In this document: positions 15,001 through 26,094 of the stretch, piece by piece
Layout: every line of letters starts with the position of its first letter
Position numbering within the stretch: position 1 is the first letter of the stretch
Source: Takakia lepidozioides
Lineage: Eukaryota > Streptophyta > Takakiopsida > Takakiales > Takakiaceae
Assembly (NCBI GenBank): GCA_030704615.1
Contig: CM060731.1
Span: 64,028,756-64,092,755 of the forward strand
Length of the DNA stretch: 64,000 nucleotides
Direction: 5' to 3'
Position numbers and translations under genes: made by a program
Notes under the pieces: model-generated
Seen by the model: the letters and a program-made list of their open reading frames with translations, nothing else
Told to the model about the DNA's origin: nothing
Database searches by the model: none

Positions 15001-16538
15001 GACAGCATATCATCTATACTGCCATCTTCCTCAAAACTAGTCGAGTAAACAGACATGCATCTACCGTGCAGCTATTGAGTAACTGATGCTTCTAGCACAC
15101 ACTCAGCCAAGGGGCACCTCTCATCCAGCACTGCCTGCCCCTTATCCTGACAAACCACGTCCCATTTCCGCATTCAATTTCCCTTATAAATGGATATCTG
15201 CTCTATAGCACAGCTGTACGCACAAACTTGCCAGCTGGGCACTCAAGCCTGATCATGGAGGCCACAGATTCCTTGCTTGTCGAAAGTCAGTAAACACATG
15301 TGATGAACAATGAAAACTGTTAATATGCTCTGGGAGCAGGTTGTTAAGCGTTTCTGCAAGAGGCAGCTGCCTAGTTGCATTATCTACTCCAATGGAAGAG
15401 CATAGCAGCCATTATCCAAGGGTTTGCATGCTCTGCAACCAGGTGTGAGCCATAGTGTGCCAATGGAAGTGCCAAACCAGGCAGATAGGAGGTAGGAAGC
15501 TGAAAACCAACAGCATATCATTTCCTTTTCAAAGCATTAGCAATGACTACCTGTAGGCTTGTCTGTTGCCAATATGGGAGCTCCATTTGGAGGGCCAGGC
15601 AGAGGGGCCTCGAGAGAGAGCGGAGCATCCTCTCCCCACTCACGTTCAGGCTCAAGGGGCTCGTCTCCTGCAACAATAACCAAGTCTTCTTCGTCTTCAT
15701 CTTCGCTGCCCTCAACGTACTCCCCTTCCCCCGCTCTTTCCAGGTTGTTAAAAGCGGGGGCTTCATCGTTCAACACGATTTGAAGGTCATCCTCACTGTC
15801 ACTGTCCCAATCATCACCTTCCTCCCCAGTTATCCCACCCATTGGAGCACCTTCCCTGCTGCCACCATCCCTCTCTGTTGCTTCTTCCTCGAGATACAAC
15901 CCTCCAGATTCATGTTCTGAACCCTCTGCAGCACTTCGCCTATGAAGATCACTTCCCTGCGAAACCCCACTTTCTCCAATAGAAATAGGGTTTCTATGTC
16001 CCTCTAATGACGAGGTTTTGACAGCGATTGCATCTACCCCACTCGGAAACGATGCCTTCCCCCCACGTTCACGTATTCCAAATAAGAAGGATTTCCCATC
16101 TTCAACGCTTGTGCCCGTCAAATCTTTGACACCTGAATCCAATATGTCATCAATTGTGCGCTCTGACCCAGTTTTATCTGTTGGTCTCAAGGCACTTTCT
16201 TCCACTTTTGATTGTGAGGACACCCTGCTAGCTGCATTTCGAGATGTCTTTGAAGAACTGCCGTATAGCTTCCCATAAAGCAAGATTTCCTCGTTGTCAA
16301 CGTCCTTTTCCCCCAATTCAAACTCTGCAGAGACAGTGCCACTCTGAACAGCACTTGCTGCCAACGGGAGTGTCTTTGTTGTGGCCAAAGCAATGGAAGA
16401 GCTGCCATATAGGAGCTCCTCATCGTCATCCTCGTACTTGTTTCCAGCTCCCTCCCTTGTCCCATATTCACTCTCACCTTTCACCTGCTCTGGCCCTATA
16501 TCCGCATAGAGATCTCCAAAATCGTCGTCATCATCCAT
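6021..16538 (-). CDS. FIPS5-like: FIP1[V]-like pre-mRNA 3'-end processing / polyadenylation factor
   Basis: Thirteen coding exons (minus): 15551-16538, 14798-14916, 14157-14422, 13701-13827, 12897-12965, 12082-12226, 11748-11839, 11026-11441, 10018-10152, 8399-9541, 7820-8021, 6982-7329, 6021-6437. Total 4467 nt, 1488 aa. Every junction is GT-AG and in phase. The start is the ATG at 16538, giving [15 protein letters not shown]; there is no ATG further upstream in this frame. Visible domains: acidic N-terminus with [17 protein letters not shown] at about 242-258; YVRPGAA at 370; Fip1 motif at about 458-523 ([26 protein letters not shown], then IRVYESGR); Gly/Pro/Met-rich 603-786; long Arg/Glu/Ser-rich region 790-1160; [14 protein letters not shown] near 1310; C-terminal ERPARKRRW. 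Known: plant FIP1[V] binds poly(A) polymerase, CPSF subunits and RNA in the nucleus. It is longer than the roughly 1.2k-residue Arabidopsis protein, mostly through low-complexity sequence. Least certain junction: donor AAG|gtgccc at 7820. Confidence 0.93.
6697..6850 (+). mobile_element. tRNA-derived SINE-like copy (family 2) in FIP1 intron 12
   Basis: Seen: an AGTGGTAAGGG stretch resembling an RNA polymerase III A box, then TGTGGGTTCAAACT resembling a B box, then a body with CTTCCCACAGGAAGG and CCCTTCGGGATCAAGTGACACC. A diverged copy with the same block order lies at about 58214-58365. It sits inside the last FIP1 intron, antisense to that gene. Known: box A plus box B heads define tRNA-derived SINEs. 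Inference: an old, degenerate SINE; no target duplication was found. Confidence 0.5.
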
Positions 16539-17997
16539 CCTATCTGTCTGCCTCCGTTTGCAATCTCTCACGACTCTCTCAACACTCTTCTCTTTCTCAA
16601 CGATCGTTCTCAAGGATTGCCTTCCTCAATGACCACCTCTGAGCTCCAAAAATCACAAATCTTAAGAGTGCCCAGTGGCAACGCATTCCACCAAAGACAA
16701 CCCAATAACTGTTGCGGACGCTCTCATGAAGAATCCCGCATGCACTTTCCCCTTCACCACCTGCCCAAAAATTTGACAACACTTCCATGCATTTTCCCCT
16801 CTACTGCCCACCTACCCCCAATAAATAAGCCCCAAATCTAACGCAGAAGCATGGTGGGTTGGAAGACAAGGACTCCTGCATTCCCGTGTCTCTCACACGC
16901 TTCCCTTTTATCCCCACCCGACCTCTCCCCTCGTGTTTCTCTTGAGTTTCTGTCCCTTCCACGCCATCAAACGATGAATGACAGTGATGGCCGATGGATG
17001 CAGTCAGCAACCTGGGAGATAAAAGCAGAGACACATTCAAAATCATCCGATGGGCTCTGACAACACATCATTTCGATTATCCATGGCCGCGTGTTGGGTC
17101 TCCGATTTAGGACCCTGTGAAGTTGACCGAATCCTGCCGTTAGGTCACAAATATCTCAACCCTAACTTGCAAAGTTGTGTCCCGACTCCCACTATGTTCC
17201 TTCTACTGTTGACGGGGGCTTGCAACTACTTACAGAGATTGATTGCGTGCTTTGGGTGTTAGGGTTGTAAAGACAGATGCTGTCTGCGAGATGCTCGAGT
17301 GAAGGATGGAGGGAGGGTGGGTGCTGTGTTCAGTGTCATAATGCTTGCTGTTCCAGGTGCACCACGAATAGTTTTCCAATCATTCAATCATTGTTGCCAT
17401 GACATCTTCAATCGTAATGGACTCATAATTTTGGCTGTGTTTGCAAGAGGTATCAATTTCTCATGCGTTGATTCCACTTTGGATATGGAAACCAAATTGT
17501 ACATTTCCTTCGAGTGAGGTGTAAGCCTCTGAACTTCACATAAACCATGTGTTACTCTTCTGTACTAAACCAAATGACCAACATAGCTACAAACCAGTGG
17601 CAGCAGTTTCGAGTCAAATAGACTGGGAAGTGCTGTCAAAAGATTGCTCAAGTGCATATAATAATCTGTACCCTCAAGTTCACAAAACAATTTTCTACTT
17701 TTGGGGCCTGAAAACTGTTACATACATTTAAGATCGAGGTTCCTCTATTGTGCCCGATCCCAAAGTGTGAGCACAACAGTAAACACTTAACCTTCTGCTA
17801 CTGCACACAGAGCAAGTTTCTTGCTCACAAGTAGTCTTTCCGCTGAGCGGTAGTATCACATGTGCAGCTGCTGGATGCCAATAAGGTTATAGACGTAGGC
17901 AGATTTTGTACAAAAGATTGATCAGCTATTCTGACCCAGAGAGGGTAAGATGCAAAATAAAGGTCACTATTGGCAAGTTATGTTTGGACCCCAAAGA
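16539..17997. promoter_or_regulatory. FIP1 5' flank and PLC 3' flank
   Basis: This 1.46-kb spacer holds the FIP1 5' UTR/promoter on its left and the PLC 3' end on its right, both minus-strand genes. Immediately upstream of the FIP1 ATG the minus strand is rich in GAGA/AGAG runs (about 16560-16605), common in plant 5' leaders. I see no clear TATA box in a fitting position and no further coding sequence. Confidence 0.4.
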
Positions 17998-20900
17998 TCA
18001 ATGTTTTGAGAGCTGAAACCTGAACAACAACCTTACACCAGCCAATTCATTACCCTTTTTGTCATGTAATTGCACACACCGGTACCCAGTTTTCAGCTCA
18101 GCAACAGGGATGCAGGTTTGGCCCCCAAAATCATCCTTGTCAGTCTTGTCATATTCGTGGACTTCAATGCGCAGAAGAGCCAGTTCAGGCACTGTCAATG
18201 GGAACTCAAATTCGGACTCCCACCTGGGAATCCACTCGTCCTCCATGGTTTTGGTCTTCTTCATAACTGTGTCAGCCGGCACTCCAGCAATCCCAACCTG
18301 CTCACCATGCCCCCACCACCTCCATCAAGGAACACGCCTGTTTCCGCAGCTCTCAAATCTCTCAATCAGCCATTAGTGCTCTGGAAACAGAAATTCACAT
18401 GAAGAAATCGAGTAACACAACAAGCACTGAATATTACCCGAGTATAGAAGTCAGGTGGAGAGTAGCGGTCAAAGTGATGTTTGCCAAACTTTTCCAACCA
18501 GCCAAGACCCATTAATACCTTTACCTGTAGCCAAAAACATGACATCACCAATAAGGACCCCAAAGTGATCTTAAGAGAACACCTGAGCACTGCACTCTAA
18601 AGAGAAAGTAGTGGGATGGAGAAACTATTCTTTGAACCTGCAGACAGTGGATAGGATGAATTAAACCTTCTTCAAACATTCACTTGGTGGACAAATTACC
18701 AAAATTACGAAGGCAACAAATTTCTGCTTGACTGCATGCATGGATGTACCCTCCCTATCCTTGTACTGCATGATGTCCCCCATGCCCAAAACACTACATT
18801 CATTCATGATGTCAACCCACCAAGCCTAACGCCAAGTTCACAGAGTCTGAAGTGCGCTTACTGGATTGGTCTCAAGAGGTGTACTAGGCGGATCAAATGA
18901 CTGGTCCTGAAAACTGGAAATTGGAATGAACAGAGCTATATTGCCAGGGCTGCTGAAAGTTTTGGTATAGGAGACTCCCTGCCCGGAGCCAAGCAAGTTT
19001 CAGCTGTGCTGGAACACATGTTACAGACAGATTTTACCTTCAAAGTTAGCTTTGTAGGCTGCACTTCCCGTGGATTGAATATATTGTTACCATCCCCACT
19101 CTCAAGCAGAAAATGAGGCTTCTTCACATATCCACACCCTCCATTAGCTCTGAAAAATCCCTGGACCAACCAAAGAGGCCTTCCATACCCCTGCCACACA
19201 CCACTACAGCAGGTATAGAATCTACTTATAAGACGTTTGCCATAGCCTTGTGGCCTTAGACCCTACAGTAGGTATAGAAATGTACTGGTACCGGAACAGC
19301 AACCTTCCAAACTTCTGCAGATCTTGTGAAGTACTCTAGAGTGTTTACTGCAAATTTCTAGAAGGTAGTGACAAGCCTGATATCGAATGAGACTGTGAAT
19401 GATAATTAACCACTGGCATTGCCTACACACAACTGATCTCATTCTAGGGGAAGCGCTCTGGTGCAGAGAAAGACAATGGACCTGGTTGCCATGCCTGCCC
19501 TCATCCTCTTCTCTCCATGGTTATGGTCTCAACTGCTGGCAAACACTGTTCCCAAATTGTTCTCGCCATAGAAAACAGAAAGGAGAGAGAAGAATGGGGT
19601 ACCTGCATATTGAATGCAACCATCTGAGCTCCATGTGTCCACGACACCAAAGGGTTGTAGTTGGAGGAGTCAAATCGCAGGCCATATGGATAGACTCGTA
19701 CAATGTTCCTCTGTGTAAACCTGAAATCATACGGAGAGTTTAATTAATAACCGTCTCAAAGAGACATCTATATCATAGAGAAGGGAAAAACTTTGAGTGG
19801 TGAGTCCAGCTATTGTTATGCTGCCTCAGAAGGTTCTTGAGGTTCATTACAGTTAGCCACAGGCCATTGGCATTTGCACTTATCCAGCTTAGCGAGAGAA
19901 ACACTTGGTTTTGTGATTAGCCAGTAAGGAATAAAGGCACATGAAGACCTACAGAACAAGACTTTCGGGATGAGCCTTCGCCACTTTCTGCAGCTGTGGC
20001 TCACTGAAACTCACACGCTTCACCAAGTCCTCAACTGTCAGTGTCTCTTTCAGTGAGTTTCCCTTTGGCTTCCCAGCTCGGATAGTGATGAGACGGGCAT
20101 AACTCGGATCAAACGAATGGTTAGGTTGTGCTTCCTCGATTGTGTCGTTGCAATCCCCTACACCCCCCTGTTCATGCTCAGCAGCTGATGATGCCCTTGG
20201 CAATGATAACCCCTGCCAATAATGAAATACTGATCACATCAGCAATGTAGCACCCAATTCCTTCTCCCAAAGAGCTAATTGAAGCTATAATTTTGACGGA
20301 TCCCACATGCTGGCTTTCCATAGAGTTGCAACCCCCTAGGGGACTTCCTTGTAAGACCTCACCTTGTCCTTGCACCACTATTGCCAACATGAATGAACTT
20401 CAGTTAGTTAGCGAGTCCAGGACAATGTTGTCGCGTGAGATGATGTTCCTTACACTCCAAAGCAGTTTTAGGAGCAATCCTGTACCACAGGAGCATCTCA
20501 GTGGGAACGAAATAGATATCTAGCTGTCACCTGTCATTTGATGGTGGAACTTTGGAAACTCACTGCCCTGATTGAGGCATGGGAATCAATGTGTCCTAGT
20601 CAACATGCTGCTGACATTTGTGTATAAGCTTTTGGATGACCAAATCACCTGGTCGTCAAGAGCACTCTGGAATTCAGGAACCTCCTCGCCCCAACTCTCG
20701 TCTTTCACAGGTTCCTCCACGGTCTCCTCCACTTTGTCTTGCTCTTCGAGCTCCTTGATGGGTGGAAAGTTTCCAGCTGTAGCTTCCAGATACTCCTTTG
20801 GTGGTTTGGTGGACACCACAATCCTCCTCTTCAATGATTCCGGGGATGGAAACTCTTTCAAACCCATGTCCGTATCTGGATAGAACAGATCACTCCCCAA

Positions 20901-23176
20901 GACTCGTCTCAAGACCTGCAACTCTACACACAGTTACTAACAAGAACACAAGTGGCAGTGCCTCTCATGATCATCTCTGTTTGAAGTGAGAAGGCTATGG
21001 TAAACAATGTGTTATGAGGATATTCTGTTTTTGAAGTGAGGATTTGTCAAAATGTGCCAATGGATCTCCTGGCACACAAATGTGTCAAACACAATGCCAC
21101 TTTCTTATTGTAAATCCCACCAAGCAGGAACGATCTGCTGTTAAGGTCTGGAAAGTAGTTTGAGACTCAGATGGTAAGTGCCACTTAACTCGAACTGATT
21201 TCAGACATAATTTGGCTATCTATGCTAGCAATTTATGACTCACACCATAAGCAGTGCAACCGATGAAGACATGAATAGAAACCAACCCAAACAGAAGTCT
21301 TTTAAAGCAGATGGTGTAGAACTCCACTTCTGACCCAGAGTCACAATGAGGAGAGAGAAACAGAGAGACAGAGGGAATTCTACCTCTGCAGCTTTAGCCT
21401 GCAACGGTGCTGGAAGATGGTCCTCCAAGGTTACAACAACGGGATACTCAGATGCGACAAAGGCATTTTCTTTGATCACCGCAATACACTTCTCAAAATC
21501 CACAGGTGCTGTCAAAGTCCTGCATTTTGCGAAGAATGAGTGTGAGGTTTGCAAATCACAAATTTCAATCAGATTCAGCAATACATAGGATAAGAGCAAA
21601 AGTCTATCATGTAAGAAGATTACTGTCTAGGGTAATAGATCCAACAAATGCAGCCACTTGGTGTGTGGGGTGGCCGAAACCTATCTGTGAAGACCTTTGC
21701 ACTGGTTAGGGCATAGATATGAGGGTAACCAAACAATGAAAAGTCAAGTACCACATCTCTGTGATGCAAATTGCCCAAATGCTTCACAACAATATTCCAC
21801 GGGAAAGCCTGGCTTTTCTTCAGCCATTTCTTTGGCTGTTCCTGTGAGAGCAGGGTGAGTGAGTACCTTTCCTCAAGTAGCCTTCTGTTTTCTGCTTGCA
21901 CAGGAGGATTAGTGGGTACAGAGCAGAGGAGTTCTTAGTAGTCCATAGCATGTAGAGTTACTACTGCCCAAAGACACCCTGCCTGCTTGCTCCGACTTAA
22001 GAAATTGCTGTGCATCCAAACAGATTCCCAGGCAGGTGTTAGAAAAGAGAACGTACTTGCCATGAAGAACTTGGATTTTGTCCTTAGACGAGTTAGGCCA
22101 CAAGTCCAGTTCAATGACGCGCACTCCTTTGCGCAGTGCGTTACAGAGGGGAACTGTGCTGCAGTCACTGCTCAGCTGGTTGCCGGTCAGATATGAGTTG
22201 TGGCCTGTGTATATGTAATAATGAGCAAGTGGATCCGTCATATCATGGTGAATCTGGCAGACCAGCCAGCACAGGAGAGTCAGGATGAATCCACTGACAC
22301 TACAGTTACGTACACAGCATTGCTTGATGGTTTGCAGAAGTAGAAAATAAAGACATACTCTGCCCTCACACAGGTGACAATGGCGACTTGGATCTGATAG
22401 ATATGCTTGATATCAAATAACTCATGGAAGATGGTACACTGTCCTCTCCTCTCCCTTCGTATCGCTTTTCAGTCACCCACAACAAGCAACTACTTTGCTA
22501 CTGCCTCCAGTGTAACTAGTAGTAGGATTGCTCCCTCGAGCACTCCTTGGCTCTCTCAGCAGTTGTCGCTGATAGAAACTCATATAGAGGAGGAATACCG
22601 TTGACTGCGTAGAAGAACTCAACAATTTTCAAGCAAAGCACTCGACAAGACCCGCCACCAGCTGCAAGAATGTCTAGACTTATGGTTGCACGACTGTCTC
22701 TAATAATAAAATATTCTCTCTCTTTGGGGGTATTATAGGGTGTGAACGTGTGAACTTCAAATCAAAATATTCGCACATGTCAGAACGTCAAAGGAGGCTG
22801 CTGGAATAAGTGAGAAAGGAGGGTGGTGGAGAGGACTTACAGCAGAATTGAGGGGCGCATTGAGGGAGGCATTCAGTAAAAACTGAAAGAAGGAGTCCAA
22901 GCTCAGGCCAGGGCGATTCGACTTAGACAGATTGAGGATGGTTCCCACAGTGCCCGTAGACTGCTGATGCTGCTGCTGCTCCAGAAGATTTTGAGCATAC
23001 TCAAGTGTGACCTGCGACTCGCCCTGAACTTCTCGTAGAAACTGCTGCAGCCTCACCGCATCTAAGGTCCCATTCTCGGCATACCTGGCGAACACATCCT
23101 GCACCTCTGGTACTGGCTCTATGGCATTTGTTTTGTAATTCCGGCTGAAGCATCCAAATAATTTGAAGCTTGTCAT
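17998..23176 (-). CDS. PLC: Phosphoinositide-specific phospholipase C (plant PI-PLC)
   Basis: Nine coding exons (minus): 22841-23176, 22057-22253, 21384-21519, 20649-20915, 19953-20212, 19603-19720, 19038-19190, 18438-18524, 17998-18297. Total 1854 nt, 617 aa, all GT-AG and phase-consistent. Domains: degenerate N-terminal EF-hand-like region (about 1-112); X domain from 113 with [14 protein letters not shown] (His130, Asn131), Glu160, Asp162, VLHGK (His176) and TLEDHL (Glu210), i.e. the catalytic histidines and Ca2+ ligands of the family; [13 protein letters not shown] and STKPPKEY at the end of X; variable linker; Y domain (about 335-480) with [26 protein letters not shown] and [13 protein letters not shown]2 domain 490-617 with [15 protein letters not shown] and [13 protein letters not shown]. 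Known: hydrolyses phosphoinositides at the plasma membrane in a Ca2+-dependent way. The start is the ATG at 23176 because an in-frame TGA lies upstream at 23281. No key residue is missing. Confidence 0.95.
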
Positions 23177-23799
23177 TGCGTCTTCCCTCTCCCACCTCAC
23201 TCCCGCACTCTTGTCTCCAGCTGAGGATCCGTGTCCTAATCCCGATTTTCTACCAAGATCGAAGCTGTTCAATGCAAGTCATCACATACATGGACATACA
23301 TTATTACCCACTAACCGACACCTACACAGGATCCTACCTAAGAGAGTGGGACCCAGTTGCACGGTTGGATAACATCCACTGGCCAGCCATTGCCCTGCAC
23401 GCTGCACATGGGCGCTTGCTCAAGGATCTACCTCCTCCTAATCCGCCTCGTCTCTACAACGACTTTGGAGGAGAAAAATCTTGTGGGTATTTGCAGACAC
23501 GACGATGGCATCTCCACGAGTGTCGGATTGGGCCCCTACTTCATTGAGCAGGTGGGTCTAAGAAGCAGCCGCCCGGCCCTTCCCAGGGTCCAGCACTGTC
23601 AGAAGCAGTCTCAGAAATTTTGGAGGTGTTTTGCTTGTGGCTCCACATTTGGGGAGAGGATGGGCAGCCAAAGTTTCACTTGTTATTCTGCTTCCATTGG
23701 CTTACATACCTTTGCAACAGTATGATGTGGGACTTTCGGAATGATTTTTACGAGTGAGATATCCACCGCCCGGGATCTTTCAAGAGTTCCCTCTCCAAC

Positions 23800-24297
23800 A
23801 GCGGGGAATTACTTGGATCGTAAATGCCCTCTACCTCTAACCTACCACTGTCCTGCTTGGTCGGCTGACCTAGTGGATCAAACCGATGGTTCCCGAAGTG
23901 ATGCATCACATTTTCCTTCCTCCCGGTAAAGTTGTCCACCACAATGACGTTGTCTCCCCTGCCATCAGCTTCTCTACAAGATGGCAGTCTCACCTCACCA
24001 CCTCTCGCAACGGTTTCCTTTTCAAGCCAAGAGGGATTTTGGCCCCGGGGCTAATGACTTGCAGTTGTTGCTTCCGAATCAACAATCTTTCCGATGATTT
24101 CCGGTAGCTACAATCGATCTCAGTCGAAGCCTTAGGAGGTATCTTAGGAGACTTAGGATCTTCTACGAATTGTGGCGCAGGAAATAACAAGTGAGGCTGA
24201 AGAAGAAAGACGGCTGTTGCAATTGCCATCCCTAACAGGATAGACATGAGGCGCTGTTCTCTTACAAGGTGCCTTCCCCATAGTGAAAACCTGACCT
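23800..24297 (-). pseudogene. UXS-like: UDP-glucuronate decarboxylase (UXS) N-terminal fragment, broken
   Basis: Seen on the minus strand: HLVREQRL followed by a hydrophobic segment (ILLGMAIATAVFLLQP), then KIPLGLKRKPLREVV, then, after a stop and a frame change, GDNVIVVDNFTGRKENVMHH and FGNHRF. Known: these match in order the N-terminal membrane anchor, the lead-in to the Rossmann GxxGxxG loop and the NAD-binding beta2 region of plant type-II membrane UDP-xylose synthases. The glycine loop itself is disrupted: a stop after LREVVR and a frameshift near HLVEKLMAG. The sequence degenerates after HRF and the rest of the enzyme is absent. Inference: a decayed partial copy, lying just upstream of the PLC gene in the same orientation; not a functional enzyme. 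Confidence 0.8.
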
Positions 24298-24339
24298 ATT
24301 TTTTAACTGTCATCTTTTCTTTCATCCTTTCTTAACAGG

Positions 24340-24640
24340 ATTTCTTTTTTCTTTTTTTTTCTTTTTTTGTTAAATAAGGCCCCAGGGAGGCCAATATATT
24401 GAAGGAGGAAAAAATAACCTCCATGACATGCCATGGAGGCTCGTGAAGGGATACTGCCCCGAACCCGGAGTGACAAGGGGTAGGTCATAACAGAAACTAG
24501 AGATTCAAGTGGGAGGTGGTGCAAAAGCTAAGGGTTGGCCCTTCTACGTTTGGATGGCTCAAATGAGAGCTGAGCCTTGGATCTCCCTCTACGAAGACTG
24601 CGCCTGTGGCTCCAATTCACATCTGATTCTTACCCATCCG
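24340..24640 (-). mobile_element. Possible retroposon 3' end with A-rich tail
   Basis: On the minus strand the sequence ends GGCCTCCCTGGGGCCTTATT followed by AAC and an A-rich run (plus-strand T-rich tract 24338-24369). A 3' end followed directly by an A tail suggests a LINE or SINE 3' terminus. No reverse transcriptase is visible here and no target duplication was identified, so this is tentative. Confidence 0.35.
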
Positions 24641-24719
24641 TAGGTGAAAGACAAGTGCTAATGGAACTGCTAGCAGGGAGGGGGTCGTTCCAATCAATAG
24701 CGGCATCTGAGGTTCTGTC

Positions 24720-25867
24720 CAGTGTTGGGAGGGTATATTGATTTTTCCTACCCTCAGGGTAAGGGTATATATGATTTTGGGGGTCAAACTTATCCTGGGG
24801 GTAAGGGTATAATATATTTTTTGAAAATATTTACCCTCCAGGTAAGGGTATATATAAATTTTTACCCTCGGGGTAAGGGTATTGGGTGCCACATATACAA
24901 TGAGGGTAAGGGTAATTGCAGGATAATGGTACCATTTTTATATCCTATAGGTGAATTAATTTAATTAATTTATGAATTTTATTAAATATTCGGAATAAAT
25001 CATTTTCAACTGTATAACATCCCCAATATATAGAATTTAACGGGCTATGCCTTTTATTTTGAAAATAAAACAAAATATTTACTTTTTTTGTGGCTGCAAA
25101 ATTTTAGCCCTCATTTATGCTCTTCTAAGGGCCCTAGAATATAATAACAAAACAACACATTTGATCATAATGAGGTCCTAAATCACCAACGCTTGAAAGA
25201 GACGATAGAGAAAACGGCAGGGACCGAGGAAGGAGAGAGCTCGGCAGTAGCACACGCTTTTTGCAAGAAGGAGAGAGTGGCAAGGACCGGTCTTGGAGCA
25301 TAAGATGTGGAGAGGAAGACCAACGAAGGGAAAAAAAATAAAAATAAATGCTAGTGTTTGTCTTCTCTACTAGCAAACACGACACCTACCAACATGTTAG
25401 CTCGGATGAAAGTGCACTTAGTGCCACCCAGATTGCTACCTTGATGGCTGTGGTGTGTTCTAGGCGGCGTCCCATGCGTAAGCCTTCATGGCGAGGTTAT
25501 TCTGAAAGAGGTTATTTTTTCCTCTCACTATAACTAAGGGGCCTGATTTGTGAGCTGTCACTCCCAGGTGTTTCCCGTTCAAAAAAACAAAAAATTATAC
25601 CACACCTAAACCTAAACCCTAGTAATCAAATTAGTATACCCTTCCCTATTACCCGGCCATTGAACAGATTTACCCTCAGTGTAAGGGTATCCTTCGAAAT
25701 TTCAAACCCCAGGGTATAATCCATTAAGGGTAAAACAAAAATAATTATCCCTGACAAGGGTAGAGTAAGGGTATTTTTGAATTTCCAGGGTAGGGTATAT
25801 CCATATACCCTTATTGGGTTTTACCCTCAGGGTATAATGGCAGAAAAAAGGTATCCTCCCAACAGTA
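24720..25867. mobile_element. hAT-like non-autonomous DNA transposon
   Basis: Seen: the left end starts CAGTGTTGGGAGGGTATA at 24720; the right end reads ...GGTATCCTCCCAACAGTA ending at 25867, an inverted terminal repeat sharing TGTTGGGAGG. It is flanked by GTTCTGTC (24712-24719) and GTTTTGTC (25868-25875), an 8-bp target duplication with one mismatch. The subterminal 200 bp at both ends are packed with TACCCT/AGGGTA motifs in both orientations. Known: 8-bp duplications and CAG-type short inverted repeats are diagnostic of hAT elements, whose transposases bind short subterminal motifs. No transposase is encoded. It carries a nested SINE at 25387-25596. Confidence 0.75.
25387..25596 (+). mobile_element. 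tRNA-derived SINE (family 1), internally deleted copy inside hAT element
   Basis: Contains GTTAGCTCGGATGAAAGTGC (degenerate A box), then GTGCCACCCAGATTGCTACC in which the B box segment present in the other copies is deleted, then the family body: GGCGAGGTTATTCTGAAAG, CCTCTCACTATAACTAAGGG, GCCTGATTTGTGAGCTGTCA and CCCAGGTGTTTCCCG, and an A-rich tail. It matches the copies at 26528-26771 and 37731-37984. Confidence 0.75.
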
Positions 25868-26094
25868 GTTTTGTCGCAGGGGGTCGGTATCCTGTGAGCA
25901 CAGCGTGAACATGCTCACGTGAGCACAACCCACGGTCATGGGAGTTATATATTTTCAAAACGGAATAAAATCATAAGCGAGTATAGTTTTTGGTGCATTT
26001 GTACGGTACATCTGCGCCAATTCAGCGAGGCGAAACCTTCAGTAGTGTAGCCAGAAACCCTAAACCTATAGCGGCAGCGGCGAATTTCGCATTG

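Noticed and set aside
25600-25625. Telomere-like CCTAAACCTAAACCCTAG
   Set aside because: Only about two and a half imperfect units inside a hAT-like element; too short to mark a telomere or an interstitial telomeric array.
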